This document shows positions 32,221 to 41,806 of a DNA stretch of 64,000 nt, in pieces (the stretch's first letter is position 1; every line of letters begins with the position of its first letter). Below the pieces are notes generated by a model. The model saw nothing but the letters and a program-made list of their open reading frames with translations. It did not search any database and was not told where the DNA came from. This DNA comes from Streptomyces glaucescens. Its GTDB lineage: Bacteria; Actinomycetota; Actinomycetes; Streptomycetales; Streptomycetaceae. Location: positions 1,706,501 to 1,770,500 of the forward strand of contig NZ_CP009438.1 of NCBI RefSeq assembly GCF_000761215.1, in the 5' to 3' direction. The translations under genes and the position numbers were made by a program.

Positions 32221-33227
32221 GCGGTACGGGGGGCGGGACCCCGGGCGCGCCCGCGATCTCCGTCGTGATCTGCGCCTACACCGCGGACCGCTGGGAGGAG
32301 ATCCGCGCCGCGGTCGCCTCGGTGCGGGCGCAGTCCCGGCCCGCGCTGGAGATCCTGCTGGTCGTCGACCACAACCGGGCGCTGCGGGACCGGCTGGCCG
32401 GGGAGTACGAGGCGGCCGGGGACGTGCGGGTGCTCGCCAACGCGGGCCCCCGCGGGCTGTCCGCCGGGCGCAACACCGGCATCGCCGCCTCGCACGGCGA
32501 GGTGATCGCCTTCCTCGACGACGACGCCGTCGCCGAACGGGACTGGCTGCGCCACTTCGCCGAGGGCTACGCGGACCCGCGGGTGCTGGCGGTCGGCGGC
32601 CGTACGGTGCCCGTCTGGGCGTCGGGCCGCCGTCCCGTCTGGTTCCCGGAGGAGTTCGACTGGGTGGTGGGCTGCACCTACAAGGGCCTGCCGCCCGGCC
32701 GGGTGCGGGTGCGCAACGTGCTCGGCGGGAACGCCTCCTTCCGCCGGACCGCGTTCACCGCGGCGGGCGGCTTCGCCACCGGCATCGGCCGTGACGGCGG
32801 CAGGCGTCCGCTGGGCTGCGAGGAGACGGAGCTGTGCATCCGGCTCACCCGGGCGGTGCCCGGCGCGGTCCTGCTGATCGACGACCGGGCGGTCGTCCAC
32901 CACCGGGTGCCGGCGGGGCGCGAGCGGTTCGGCTACTTCCGCACGCGGACGTACGCCGAGGGCCTGTCGAAGGCGCTGGTCGCCCGGAGCGTCGGCGCGG
33001 GCAAGGGACTGGAGTCGGAGCGGCGGTACGCCGGGCGGGTGCTGCCCGCCGGGGTGGCGCGCGGGCTGCGCGACGCGCTGCTCGCCCGGCCGGGCGGCGC
33101 GGGGCGGGCCGGGGCGATCGTCGCCGGCGGGCTGGCGGCGGCCGGCGGGTACGTCGTGGGGAGCGTGCGGGCGCGCCGGGGCGGGGCCGCGTTCGCCGCG
33201 GCGCCGGCCGCGGGAGTGGGCGGATGA
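32217..33227 (+). CDS. Glycosyltransferase family 2
   Basis: A 336-aa GT-A glycosyltransferase. I placed the start at the TTG at 32217, which overlaps the upstream stop and has GGGGAGAGG in front. Motifs: ISVVICAYTADRWEEIRAAV at the start, then GLSAGRNTGIAASHGEVIAF, IAFLDDDAVAERDW (DxD) and NVLGGNASFRRTAF. The C-terminus has a hydrophobic stretch (IVAGGLAAAGGYVVGSV) that may bind membrane. It is tightly coupled to both neighbours, so it works in the same pathway. Confidence 0.9.
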   Translation: MSGTGGGTPGAPAISVVICAYTADRWEEIRAAVASVRAQSRPALEILLVVDHNRALRDRLAGEYEAAGDVRVLANAGPRGLSAGRNTGIAASHGEVIAFLDDDAVAERDWLRHFAEGYADPRVLAVGGRTVPVWASGRRPVWFPEEFDWVVGCTYKGLPPGRVRVRNVLGGNASFRRTAFTAAGGFATGIGRDGGRRPLGCEETELCIRLTRAVPGAVLLIDDRAVVHHRVPAGRERFGYFRTRTYAEGLSKALVARSVGAGKGLESERRYAGRVLPAGVARGLRDALLARPGGAGRAGAIVAGGLAAAGGYVVGSVRARRGGAAFAAAPAAGVGG

Positions 33228-34027
33228 CCGCGGACACCGGCGTGCCGGTCCTGATGTACCACGCGGTGGCGTCCGACCCGAACGACGCGACGCGCGCCCT
33301 CTCGGTCACCCCGGAGGCGTTCGCCGCCCAGATGGAGGTGATCGGCGACCTGGGCCTGACCCCGCTCACCACGGCCGCTCTGGCCGCCCGCTGGCGCGAC
33401 GGCCGCCCGCTGCCGCCCCGCCCGGTCCTGGTCACCTTCGACGACGGCTACGCGGGCGTGCGCCGGCACGCCCTGCCCGTGCTCGCCGGGCACGGCTTCC
33501 CGGCCACGCTGTTCGTCTCCACCGGCTGGCTCCGCGGCCCGTACGACACCGGCGGCGCCCCGGACACCATGCTCGACTGGCGCGAGGTGCGCGAACTGGC
33601 CGACGCGGGGGTGGAGATCGGCGGTCACAGTCACCGCCACCCGCAGCTCGACCAGCTCGACGACGACGCCCTGCGGTTCGAGGTGGCCCACTGCCGCGAC
33701 CTGCTCGCCGGTGAACTGGGCGCGCCTCCGGCGTCGTTCGCCTACCCGTACGGCTACTCGAGCCGCCGGGTGCGGCAGGAGGTGCGGGCGGCCGGGTTCG
33801 CGCAGGCGCTCGCCGTCGGCAACGGGCTGGCCCGGCGCCGTCAGGGGCCCTACGCGCTGCGCCGGCTCACCGTACGGCGCACCACCGGCACCGAGGAGTT
33901 CGCCCGGCTGGTCGAGGGCAGGGCGATCGCCCGCTCGTTCGCCGTCGACCGGGCCCTGACCAAGGGGTACGCCGTGGTCCGCGGAGCCCGGCGGATCAGC
34001 CGGAAGGCCGTCCGCGCCCGTGTCTGA
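33224..34027 (+). CDS. Polysaccharide deacetylase (NodB/CE4 family)
   Basis: A 267-aa CE4 enzyme. The family motifs are VPVLMYHAV, TFDDGYAGV (catalytic and metal Asp pair), GGHSHRHPQL (metal His pair) and FAYPYGYSS. There is no signal peptide, so it is either cytoplasmic or exported unusually. It should remove N-acetyl groups from a lipid-linked or nascent glycan. It overlaps the previous gene by ATGA and the next by 8 nt. Confidence 0.9.
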   Translation: MTADTGVPVLMYHAVASDPNDATRALSVTPEAFAAQMEVIGDLGLTPLTTAALAARWRDGRPLPPRPVLVTFDDGYAGVRRHALPVLAGHGFPATLFVSTGWLRGPYDTGGAPDTMLDWREVRELADAGVEIGGHSHRHPQLDQLDDDALRFEVAHCRDLLAGELGAPPASFAYPYGYSSRRVRQEVRAAGFAQALAVGNGLARRRQGPYALRRLTVRRTTGTEEFARLVEGRAIARSFAVDRALTKGYAVVRGARRISRKAVRARV

Positions 34028-37000
34028 CACGACCGCCATGACGCAGCCCGGCACGTCCGCCGCCCCGGAGGAGGGGACGCGCGGGCGGCCGGGCGGCGGC
34101 CAGTTGTTCCGCAACGCCTACGCGCTGATGCTCAACACCGCGATCTCCGCGGTGCTGGGGCTGGGGTTCTGGCTGGCGGCGGCCCGCTACTACTCCGAGT
34201 CGGCGGTCGGCCAGGGCTCCGCCGCCATCGCCGCGATGAAGCTCCTCGCCGGGCTGACCGCGCTCACCCTGACCGGCACCCTGGCCCGGTTCGTCCCGGT
34301 CGCCGGGCGCGCCACCGGGCGGCTCGTCGTCGGCGCGTACGCGGGCAGTTCGCTGGTGGTGGCGCTGGCGGCCGTGGGTTTCCTGCTGACGCTGGAGCGG
34401 TGGGGGCCGTCGTACGGCTTCCTGGACGGACCGGTGAACGGGCTGGGTTTCGTGGCCGCCGTGATCGCCTGGAACCTGCTCACCCTCCAGGACGGGGTGC
34501 TGACCGGGCTGCGCAGCGCGCTGTGGGTGCCGGCCGGCAACACCGCGTTCTCCGCGGTGAAGCTGGGCCTGCTGGTCGCGTGCGCGGCGGCCGTCCCGAC
34601 GGCCGGCGTCTTCGTGTCCTGGGCCGCGGCGACCGCCGTCTCGGTCCTCCCGCTGGGCTGGCTGGTGCTGCGGCGGCTGGTGCCCCGGCACGCCGCGGCC
34701 ACCGGGGAGCACACCGGGCCGCCGTCCCCGAGGGAGATCGGCCGGTTCCTCGCGGGTGACTGCACCGGCTCGCTGTTCTCGCTCGCCGTGGTCCACCTGG
34801 TGCCCGTGATCGTGGCCACGCAGGTCGGTGCCGAGGACAACGCGTACTACTACGTCACCGCGACCATCGGCGGCACGGTCAGCCTGCTCGCCGTCAACAT
34901 GGGCGCGTCGCTGACCGTCGAGGGTTCCCACGACCCGGGGCGGCTCGCCGCCGACACCCGCGCGGCGCTGCGCCGGATGGCCCGGATCATGCTGCCGGTC
35001 TGCGCGGTGCTGTTCTTCGGCGCGCCCTGGATCCTCGGCGTGTTCGGCGCGGGCTACGCGGACGCCGCCACCCCGCTGCTGCGCTGGTTCGCGGTCGGCG
35101 CGCTGCTGCGCGTGGTCACGGAGACGTACTTCGCGGTGCTGCGGGCGCGCGACCGCACGGCCGGGCTCGCCTGGCTCCAGGGCCTGCTGTGCGTCCTGGT
35201 GCTCGGGCTGACGATGCTGCTGCTCCCCCGGATGGGCCTGACCGGCGCGGGCGTCGCGGAGATCGTCAGCCTCTCGGTCATCGTGGCGATCGCCGCGCCC
35301 CGGCTGTACCGGACGGTGCGGGCGGCACCGCCCGGCGCCACCGGCCCCGGGGATCCGGCACCGGCCGGCGGGCCCGCCGGTCGGGGAGCGGACGCGGTGC
35401 CCGCCCCGGCCGCGGCCCGGCGGCCGGCGCCGGGCCGTGACGGCGTGGTGCCGTGCTGTCTGCTGATCCTCGCCCTGCTGCTGTACTGGGTGCCCGCCGT
35501 CCGGCTCGACGAGGCCGACCTGGACCGGATGGGCGGGCTCGGGCTGGTCTCCGTGCTGCCCGCCCCGACGCTGGCCGGCGCCGGGCTGCTGGTGGTGGTG
35601 TTCGCCCTGCTGCTCCGGCCGGGCCGGGAACGCCGGGCCCTGCTGCTGGTGACCCTGCTGGCCACCGTGGTGTCGCTGCACGCGCTGCCCGCCGTGATCG
35701 AGACGGAGCCGCGGTTCGCGACCGCCTGGCAGCACCTCGGCTTCCTGGACCACATCGACCGGACCGGCACGGCCGTGCCCGACCTGGACGCGCGCTGGAG
35801 CTGGCCGGGCTTCTTCGCGGTGGCCGCGTTCGCCGCCCGGGCCTGCGGGGCCGGCGACCTCACCGAGGTGATCCGCTGGTGGCCGACGGTGATCCAGCTG
35901 CTGTACCTGGCGCCGATGTTCCTGCTCACCCGCTCGCTGCGGGCGAGCCCGCGGGCGAAGTGGACCGGCGTGTGGCTGTTCGCGCTGAGCGGCTGGGTCG
36001 GCCAGGACTACTTCTCCCCGCAGGGCTTCACCTACCTCCTCCACCTCGTCCTCGTGGCGGTCCTGCTGGTCTGGTTCCGCGCCCCGCGCGTGATCTGGAC
36101 GCGGCTGCGGCCCGGCGAGGCGGAGACCGAGCCGGCGGACCGGCGGCAGCGGGCGGTGCTGCTGCTCGTGGTGATCGGCCTGTTCCTGGCGACCGTGCCC
36201 GCCCACCAGCTCACCCCGTTCATGACGCTGGGCGTGGTCACGCTGCTGGTCGTCACCGGCCGCTGCGAACTGCGCGGCCTGCCCCTGCTGTTCGGCGTCG
36301 CGGTGGTGTCCTGGATCGGCTTCATGGCCGAGCCGTACTGGTCCGGGCACTTCGACGAGCTGTTCGGCGGGGTCGGCGGGATCGGCGGCAACGTGTCCTC
36401 GTCGGTGTCCGGCCGGATCGAGGGCGGCAGCTCCACCCACGCACTGGTGCTGTACACGCGGGTCGCGCTGGCCGGCGGGCTGCTGGCGCTGGCCTGCTGG
36501 GGCTGGTGGCGGCGGCGCGCCCACCGGTACCGCGAGCATGCGCTGCCGGTCCTCGCCCTCGTGCCGTTCCTCGGCTTCGCCATGCAGTCGTACGGCGGCG
36601 AGATGGCGCTGCGGGTCTTCCTGTTCGCGCTGCCCGGCGCGGCGCCGCTGGCCGCCCTCGCGCTGTTCCCGCGCACCGGTGCCGCCGCGAGGGAGCGGGA
36701 GAGGGCCCGGGGCCTCCTCGCCCCGCTGGCCGCGCTGACGGCCGGACTGGTGCTCATGGGCGGGTTCCTGGTGGCCCGCTGGGGCAACGAGCCGTTCGAG
36801 CGGATCCGGCCCGGCGAGGTCGCGGCCATGGAGTACGTGTACGCGCACGACGATCCGAGCGTGCGGCTGCTGTGGCTCAGCGACGACCCGCTCGAGAACG
36901 TGACACCGGCGATGCCGTGGGGGGCGCGGGACATGGAGAAGGTGGAGTACGTGCCGGCGCGGGCACCGGCCGACCCCGAGCTGGTGTCGGGGCTGGTGGA

Positions 37001-37439
37001 GTCGCTCGCGGACGCCGGCCCGAACTCGTACCTGATGGTGAACCGCGGTCAGGTCACCTATCTGACGATGGACGCCGGCTACGCCCCCGACTGGGAGCCC
37101 CGGCTGCTCCGCCACCTGGACCGGCGGCCGGAGCTGCGGAAGGTCTTCGCCGACGCGGACGCGACGGTGTACGCGCTGCGGGCGCGGCCCGCGGGCGCCG
37201 TGCCCGCGGCCGACCCCGGCCCGGCCGGGCCGCTCGTGTCCTGGACCCCGTGGACGGTGGTGGGCGCGCTCGCCGCGGCGGTGCTGATCGTGGTCCTCGC
37301 GGCGCGCGAGGTGCTGCGGGTCGCGATGCGGCCCGGGGTGCGGCGGCTGCGGTGGCTGCAGGACGGCTTCTGGTTCTCGCTGCCGCTGCTCGCGGTGCTG
37401 CTGGCCTCGCTGGTGCAGCGCTTCCTGACGCTCGTCTGA
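34020..37439 (+). CDS. Wzx-like flippase fused to a large membrane glycosyltransferase/polymerase-like domain
   Basis: A 1139-aa membrane protein from the GTG at 34020 (alternative ATG at 34038). Residues about 25-440 are a polysaccharide flippase (MOP superfamily) with about twelve helices, beginning LFRNAYALMLNTAISAVLG. A Pro/Ala/Gly linker (about 440-478) leads to a second polytopic half (about 480-1000) with LDARWSWPGFFAVAAFAA and YFSPQGFTYLLHLVLV. This half resembles GT-C glycosyltransferases or O-antigen polymerases. A soluble tail with YLMVNRGQVTYL and two terminal helices follow. One chain may both export and polymerise the repeat unit. Confidence 0.82.
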   Translation: MSDTTAMTQPGTSAAPEEGTRGRPGGGQLFRNAYALMLNTAISAVLGLGFWLAAARYYSESAVGQGSAAIAAMKLLAGLTALTLTGTLARFVPVAGRATGRLVVGAYAGSSLVVALAAVGFLLTLERWGPSYGFLDGPVNGLGFVAAVIAWNLLTLQDGVLTGLRSALWVPAGNTAFSAVKLGLLVACAAAVPTAGVFVSWAAATAVSVLPLGWLVLRRLVPRHAAATGEHTGPPSPREIGRFLAGDCTGSLFSLAVVHLVPVIVATQVGAEDNAYYYVTATIGGTVSLLAVNMGASLTVEGSHDPGRLAADTRAALRRMARIMLPVCAVLFFGAPWILGVFGAGYADAATPLLRWFAVGALLRVVTETYFAVLRARDRTAGLAWLQGLLCVLVLGLTMLLLPRMGLTGAGVAEIVSLSVIVAIAAPRLYRTVRAAPPGATGPGDPAPAGGPAGRGADAVPAPAAARRPAPGRDGVVPCCLLILALLLYWVPAVRLDEADLDRMGGLGLVSVLPAPTLAGAGLLVVVFALLLRPGRERRALLLVTLLATVVSLHALPAVIETEPRFATAWQHLGFLDHIDRTGTAVPDLDARWSWPGFFAVAAFAARACGAGDLTEVIRWWPTVIQLLYLAPMFLLTRSLRASPRAKWTGVWLFALSGWVGQDYFSPQGFTYLLHLVLVAVLLVWFRAPRVIWTRLRPGEAETEPADRRQRAVLLLVVIGLFLATVPAHQLTPFMTLGVVTLLVVTGRCELRGLPLLFGVAVVSWIGFMAEPYWSGHFDELFGGVGGIGGNVSSSVSGRIEGGSSTHALVLYTRVALAGGLLALACWGWWRRRAHRYREHALPVLALVPFLGFAMQSYGGEMALRVFLFALPGAAPLAALALFPRTGAAARERERARGLLAPLAALTAGLVLMGGFLVARWGNEPFERIRPGEVAAMEYVYAHDDPSVRLLWLSDDPLENVTPAMPWGARDMEKVEYVPARAPADPELVSGLVESLADAGPNSYLMVNRGQVTYLTMDAGYAPDWEPRLLRHLDRRPELRKVFADADATVYALRARPAGAVPAADPGPAGPLVSWTPWTVVGALAAAVLIVVLAAREVLRVAMRPGVRRLRWLQDGFWFSLPLLAVLLASLVQRFLTLV

Positions 37440-37477
37440 CGGGCACCGCCCGGTCAGGCCGACGGGACGCCCGGCCA

Positions 37478-37575
37478 GGGCCTGTCGTTCGGATCACCCC
37501 GGCGTCGCGGGGCCTGGCCCGCGCATCCGCGGCGTTGTCGTCGGTCGCCGACGCTCCGCGTCGACAACGCTCCAG
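37478..37575. repeat. Inverted-repeat element, copy 2 (right end divergent)
   Basis: It begins GGGCCTGTCGTTCGGATCAC and continues CCCGGCGTCGCGGGGCCTGG, matching copy 1. It then has GGCGTTGTCG paired with CGACAACGC (37562-37570) as an internal hairpin. The terminal CGAACGACAGG end is missing. Its position between the convergent EPS operon and the GH39-like gene means it can also serve as their terminator. Confidence 0.65.
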
Positions 37576-37585
37576 GTCAATACAC

Positions 37586-38986
37586 CTAGCGGGCCAGCCA
37601 CCTCACCTCGTACGCCCGGAGGCCGACGGCCCGGCCGTCGACCGTCGCGCGCAGCGCCCGGCCGCGGGTGTTGACGACGAGGATCGTCCGGCCGGTGGCG
37701 AGCACGCGGACCTCGGGGTCCGCGGTGACGCGGGCGTACGCCGTCCCCGGCGGGAAGGCGGCGGCGAACCGGGAGAGGAGGCCGTACATGGGCAGCTCCC
37801 CGCCGCCGTCCGCGGTGCCGGTCGGGGTCCACAGGCAGCCGGGGCATCCGGGGCCCCGCTCGGCCTGCGGGTTCCAGTAGAAGCCGGAGGAGGCGCCGCC
37901 CCGCACCATGGCGATCAGCCCGGCGGCCTGCACGGCGGTCCGGCGGGCCTCCGTCCAGCCGTGGCGCTGGTCGTCGGCGTCGGCGGGCTCCACGTAGTAC
38001 TCGGCCCACCACAGCGGCAGCCCGCCGCCGGTCTGCCGGCGCACCCACTCCCCCACCGCGGTGAACTTGGCGGTGGCGGCGAACTCGTCGGGCCGCAGCT
38101 CGCCGTCCCGGGTGTAGCCGGAGCCGTCCACGACCACGAAGTCCGCGCCCGCCTTGTGCCGGTTCCAGTGGGCGAAGGCGTCCAGGACCCGCTGGTCCAG
38201 CGCGCCCCACGGGCCCCTCAGCGCGGCGGAGGCGTGCTCCTGGCGCGGGTCGAGGCTGTCCATGACCAGGTAGGGGCCGCCGACCATGATGTCCTCGTCG
38301 ACGTCCTTCAGCGCCCGGTACACCAGGTTGTACATGCGGGTGTAGCCCTCGTGGTCCCAGCGCTGCGCGGCGTCGTTCCAGAAGCCCTTGAACTCGTTCC
38401 ACACGATGAAGTGCCGTACGTCCGGGTACCGTTCGGCGACGGTCGCGGCCAGCGCGGCGAAGTCGTCGTAGTGCTCCGGCTCGGGCGCCGTCTCCAGCGC
38501 CTCCTGGCTCCAGTCGGTCCTCCCGGCCTCGCCGCCCTTCATCCAGTCCGGGGCGCAGCACAGGGTGATGACCGGGGTGGCGCCGGAGGCGCGCATGAAG
38601 CGGACCCGCTGGTCGAGGGCCGCGAAGTCGTAACGGCCCTTCGCCGGCTCGGGATTGTCGGCGCCCCAGCCCATGATGTGCTGGTTCTGCGGCAGCCGGC
38701 CGCCCCGCAGCCGTTCCTCGACGCGGGCGACGGCCCGCGGGCTGCCCGCGTCGGCGCTGAACCGGGTGTGGGTGAAGCCCCAGCCCACGTCCGGCTGCTG
38801 CCGTCCGCGCGGGGTGACGGGCGCGCCGTGCACCTCGTCGCCGCCGGACGTGGTCCCCCCGGTACCGGCGCCGCCGCCGGGAAGTATCCCGGCCAGGGCC
38901 ACCAGCAGGGCCGCGACGGCCGCCGACACGCCGAGCAGCGCGGCCGGCCGCAGCCGTGCCCCCGCCTCCCGCCCATGACGTGCCAT
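37586..38986 (-). CDS. GH39-like glycoside hydrolase with signal anchor
   Basis: A 466-aa (beta/alpha)8 glycosidase. It has an N-terminal hydrophobic segment (about 15-36, LLGVSAAVAALLVALAGILP). The likely acid/base is Glu198 in FIVWNEFKG, and the likely nucleophile is Glu329 in LPLWWAEYYVE. Clan GH-A retaining enzymes carry such a pair. It resembles GH39 enzymes such as PslG, which trims a biofilm polysaccharide in Pseudomonas from within its own biosynthetic locus. Here it is convergent with the EPS operon, which suggests it processes that polymer. Confidence 0.83.
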   Translation of the reverse strand: MARHGREAGARLRPAALLGVSAAVAALLVALAGILPGGGAGTGGTTSGGDEVHGAPVTPRGRQQPDVGWGFTHTRFSADAGSPRAVARVEERLRGGRLPQNQHIMGWGADNPEPAKGRYDFAALDQRVRFMRASGATPVITLCCAPDWMKGGEAGRTDWSQEALETAPEPEHYDDFAALAATVAERYPDVRHFIVWNEFKGFWNDAAQRWDHEGYTRMYNLVYRALKDVDEDIMVGGPYLVMDSLDPRQEHASAALRGPWGALDQRVLDAFAHWNRHKAGADFVVVDGSGYTRDGELRPDEFAATAKFTAVGEWVRRQTGGGLPLWWAEYYVEPADADDQRHGWTEARRTAVQAAGLIAMVRGGASSGFYWNPQAERGPGCPGCLWTPTGTADGGGELPMYGLLSRFAAAFPPGTAYARVTADPEVRVLATGRTILVVNTRGRALRATVDGRAVGLRAYEVRWLAR

Positions 38987-39149
38987 CGGTGCAACGGTAG
39001 CGGCGGGACCGGGCGGCGCGGCAGATGTCGGGCGGAGGCAGCGACGGCGCGGGCGGGCGGTGTTCCGGGGCGGGGGCGCGCGGTGCGACACTCCGCGCGC
39101 ACCGTGGAAACCGGGTGCGTGAGGCGTCCCGGTGCCCGATCATGGCGGC

Positions 39150-40259
<1,110 letters not shown>

Positions 40260-40274
40260 TGCTTTGATGGGGGT

Positions 40275-41054
40275 ATGCCTCTGCATGTCGGCACGTCGGG
40301 GTGGCAGTACAAGGACTGGAAGGGCGGGCTGTACCCGCCCGAGGTGCCCACACGGCGCTGGCTGGAGGTGTACGCGGAGCACTTCGCCACGGTGGAGATC
40401 AACAACGCGTTCTACCGGCTGCCGGCCCGGGAGACCTTCGAGGCGTGGCGGGACCGGGTGCCCGGCGACTTCGTCGTCGCGGTCAAGGCGAGCCGGTATC
40501 TGACCCACATCAAGCGGCTGAAGGACCCCGAGGAGCCGGTGGAGCGGCTGATGGGCCGCGCGGCCGGGCTCGGCGACCGGCTGGGTCCCGTCCTGCTGCA
40601 GCTGCCGCCGACCCTGCGCGCCGATCCCGGTCTGCTGGACGCCTGCCTGCGCCGCTTCCCGGCGTCGGCCCGGGTCGCCGTCGAACCACGGCACGAGTCC
40701 TGGTGGACGCCGGAGGTCCGCCGGGTGCTGGAGTCCCGGGGCGCCGCACTGTGCTGGGCCGACGTCCTGTCCCGCCCGGTGACCCCGCTGTGGCGCACGG
40801 CCGACTGGGGTTACGTGCGCTTCCACCAGGGCCGGGCCCAGCCGTGGCCGCGCTACGGACGGCAGGCCCTGGAGACCTGGCTGCGGCGCATCGCGGAGGC
40901 CTTCGACGACGGCCGGGACGTGTACGCGTACTTCAACAACGACCCCGGCGGGGCGGCCGTGCGGGACGCGATGGTGTTCGCCCGCGCGGCCGGCGCCCGG
41001 GGCCGCACGGTGACCCGCACCCCGTCCACGCTCGCCCCCGCACCCGGCGGCTGA
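40275..41054 (+). CDS. DUF72 (YecE) family protein
   Basis: A 259-aa TIM-barrel protein of the DUF72 family, clear from HVGTSGWQYKDWKGGLYPPE, EINNAFYRLPARETFEAW and VKASRYLTHIKRLKDP. VAVEPRHESWW and YAYFNNDPGGAAVRDA follow. The family is widespread and its biochemical role is not settled. The gene starts 15 bp after the AAA ATPase stop, so the two are probably cotranscribed. Confidence 0.92.
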   Translation: MPLHVGTSGWQYKDWKGGLYPPEVPTRRWLEVYAEHFATVEINNAFYRLPARETFEAWRDRVPGDFVVAVKASRYLTHIKRLKDPEEPVERLMGRAAGLGDRLGPVLLQLPPTLRADPGLLDACLRRFPASARVAVEPRHESWWTPEVRRVLESRGAALCWADVLSRPVTPLWRTADWGYVRFHQGRAQPWPRYGRQALETWLRRIAEAFDDGRDVYAYFNNDPGGAAVRDAMVFARAAGARGRTVTRTPSTLAPAPGG

Positions 41055-41250
41055 CCACGCCCCGCCCGGCGTCCGGCCCGCCCGCGCGCCGCGCGGCACC
41101 CGCCCCGCCCCGGGGCCGCCGCCCGTCGCGGTGCTCCGCAGGCCCGGAAGCCACCCACCGGGGCGCGCCGCCCTCCCGCCTGCCCGCCGCGCTCCCGGCC
41201 CGGGAGACCCGCCCGGCACCGGCCGCCCACCCCTGGCCATCACTCGTCCC

Positions 41251-41376
41251 GGACACGCCCGCCCGGAGCACTCCCCTCAGGGACACGCCGGCCGGCGATC
41301 ACTCCCGGTGCCGGACACGCCGGCCCGCGATCACTCCCGGTACCGGACACGCCGGCCCGCGATCACTCTCCGTACG
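41251..41376. repeat. Four tandem copies of a 30-32-bp repeat running into a gene end
   Basis: GGACACGCCGGCCCGCGATC starts at 41313 and 41345, with variants at 41251 and 41281. The last two intervals are exactly 32 bp. The final copy overlaps the stop codon of the GntR gene (41363-41365), so its C-terminal codons are part of the repeat unit. The remaining 41055-41250 holds no gene that I can see. Confidence 0.85.
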
Positions 41377-41734
41377 CCGCCCGCAGGGCGTCCCGTACCG
41401 CTGCCAGGGCACCGTCCCGGTCCGCTCCCAGCCGGCGGGCGCGCTCGGCGTACGCCTGGGCAGCCGACGCGAGCTCGCGCTCCGCCGCCGGGCCCGCCGC
41501 GGCGACGAACGTGCCGCCGCGGCCCCGGGTCTCGATCACGCCGTCCGTCTCCAGCGCCCGGTAGGCCTTGGCGACGGTGTTCGCCGCGAGCCCCAGCGAC
41601 TCCGCCAGCCCGCGCACCGTCGGCAGCCGGTAGCCCACCGGCAGCTCCCCCGACCGCGCCTGTGCGGAGATCTGCGCCCGTACCTGCTCGTACGGCGGTA
41701 CGGCACCCTCATCGATGTGGATCTTCAAGGTCAC
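41363..41734 (-). CDS. GntR-family regulator, YtrA subfamily
   Basis: A 123-aa short GntR protein from the GTG at 41734, with GGGAG at about 9 nt. The winged helix covers most of it (VPPYEQVRAQISAQARSGEL, LPTVRGLAESLGLAANTVAK, GRGGTFVAA). The C-terminal region is a short helix that dimerises in this subfamily. YtrA regulators usually control an adjacent ABC transporter, but none is present here. It is divergent from a GNAT gene. Confidence 0.88.
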   Translation of the reverse strand: MTLKIHIDEGAVPPYEQVRAQISAQARSGELPVGYRLPTVRGLAESLGLAANTVAKAYRALETDGVIETRGRGGTFVAAAGPAAERELASAAQAYAERARRLGADRDGALAAVRDALRAAYGE

Positions 41735-41806
41735 GGGGCCGATTCTCCCGTACCCCCCGGAAAATGGGAGGCACCCGGTCCCGTTCCCCGCGTAACCTGC
41801 GCCGTC

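Noticed and set aside
33996..37115. A 1039-codon minus-strand frame under the flippase fusion
   Set aside because: It is Gln/His/Arg-rich antisense translation of a membrane protein, a typical GC artefact.
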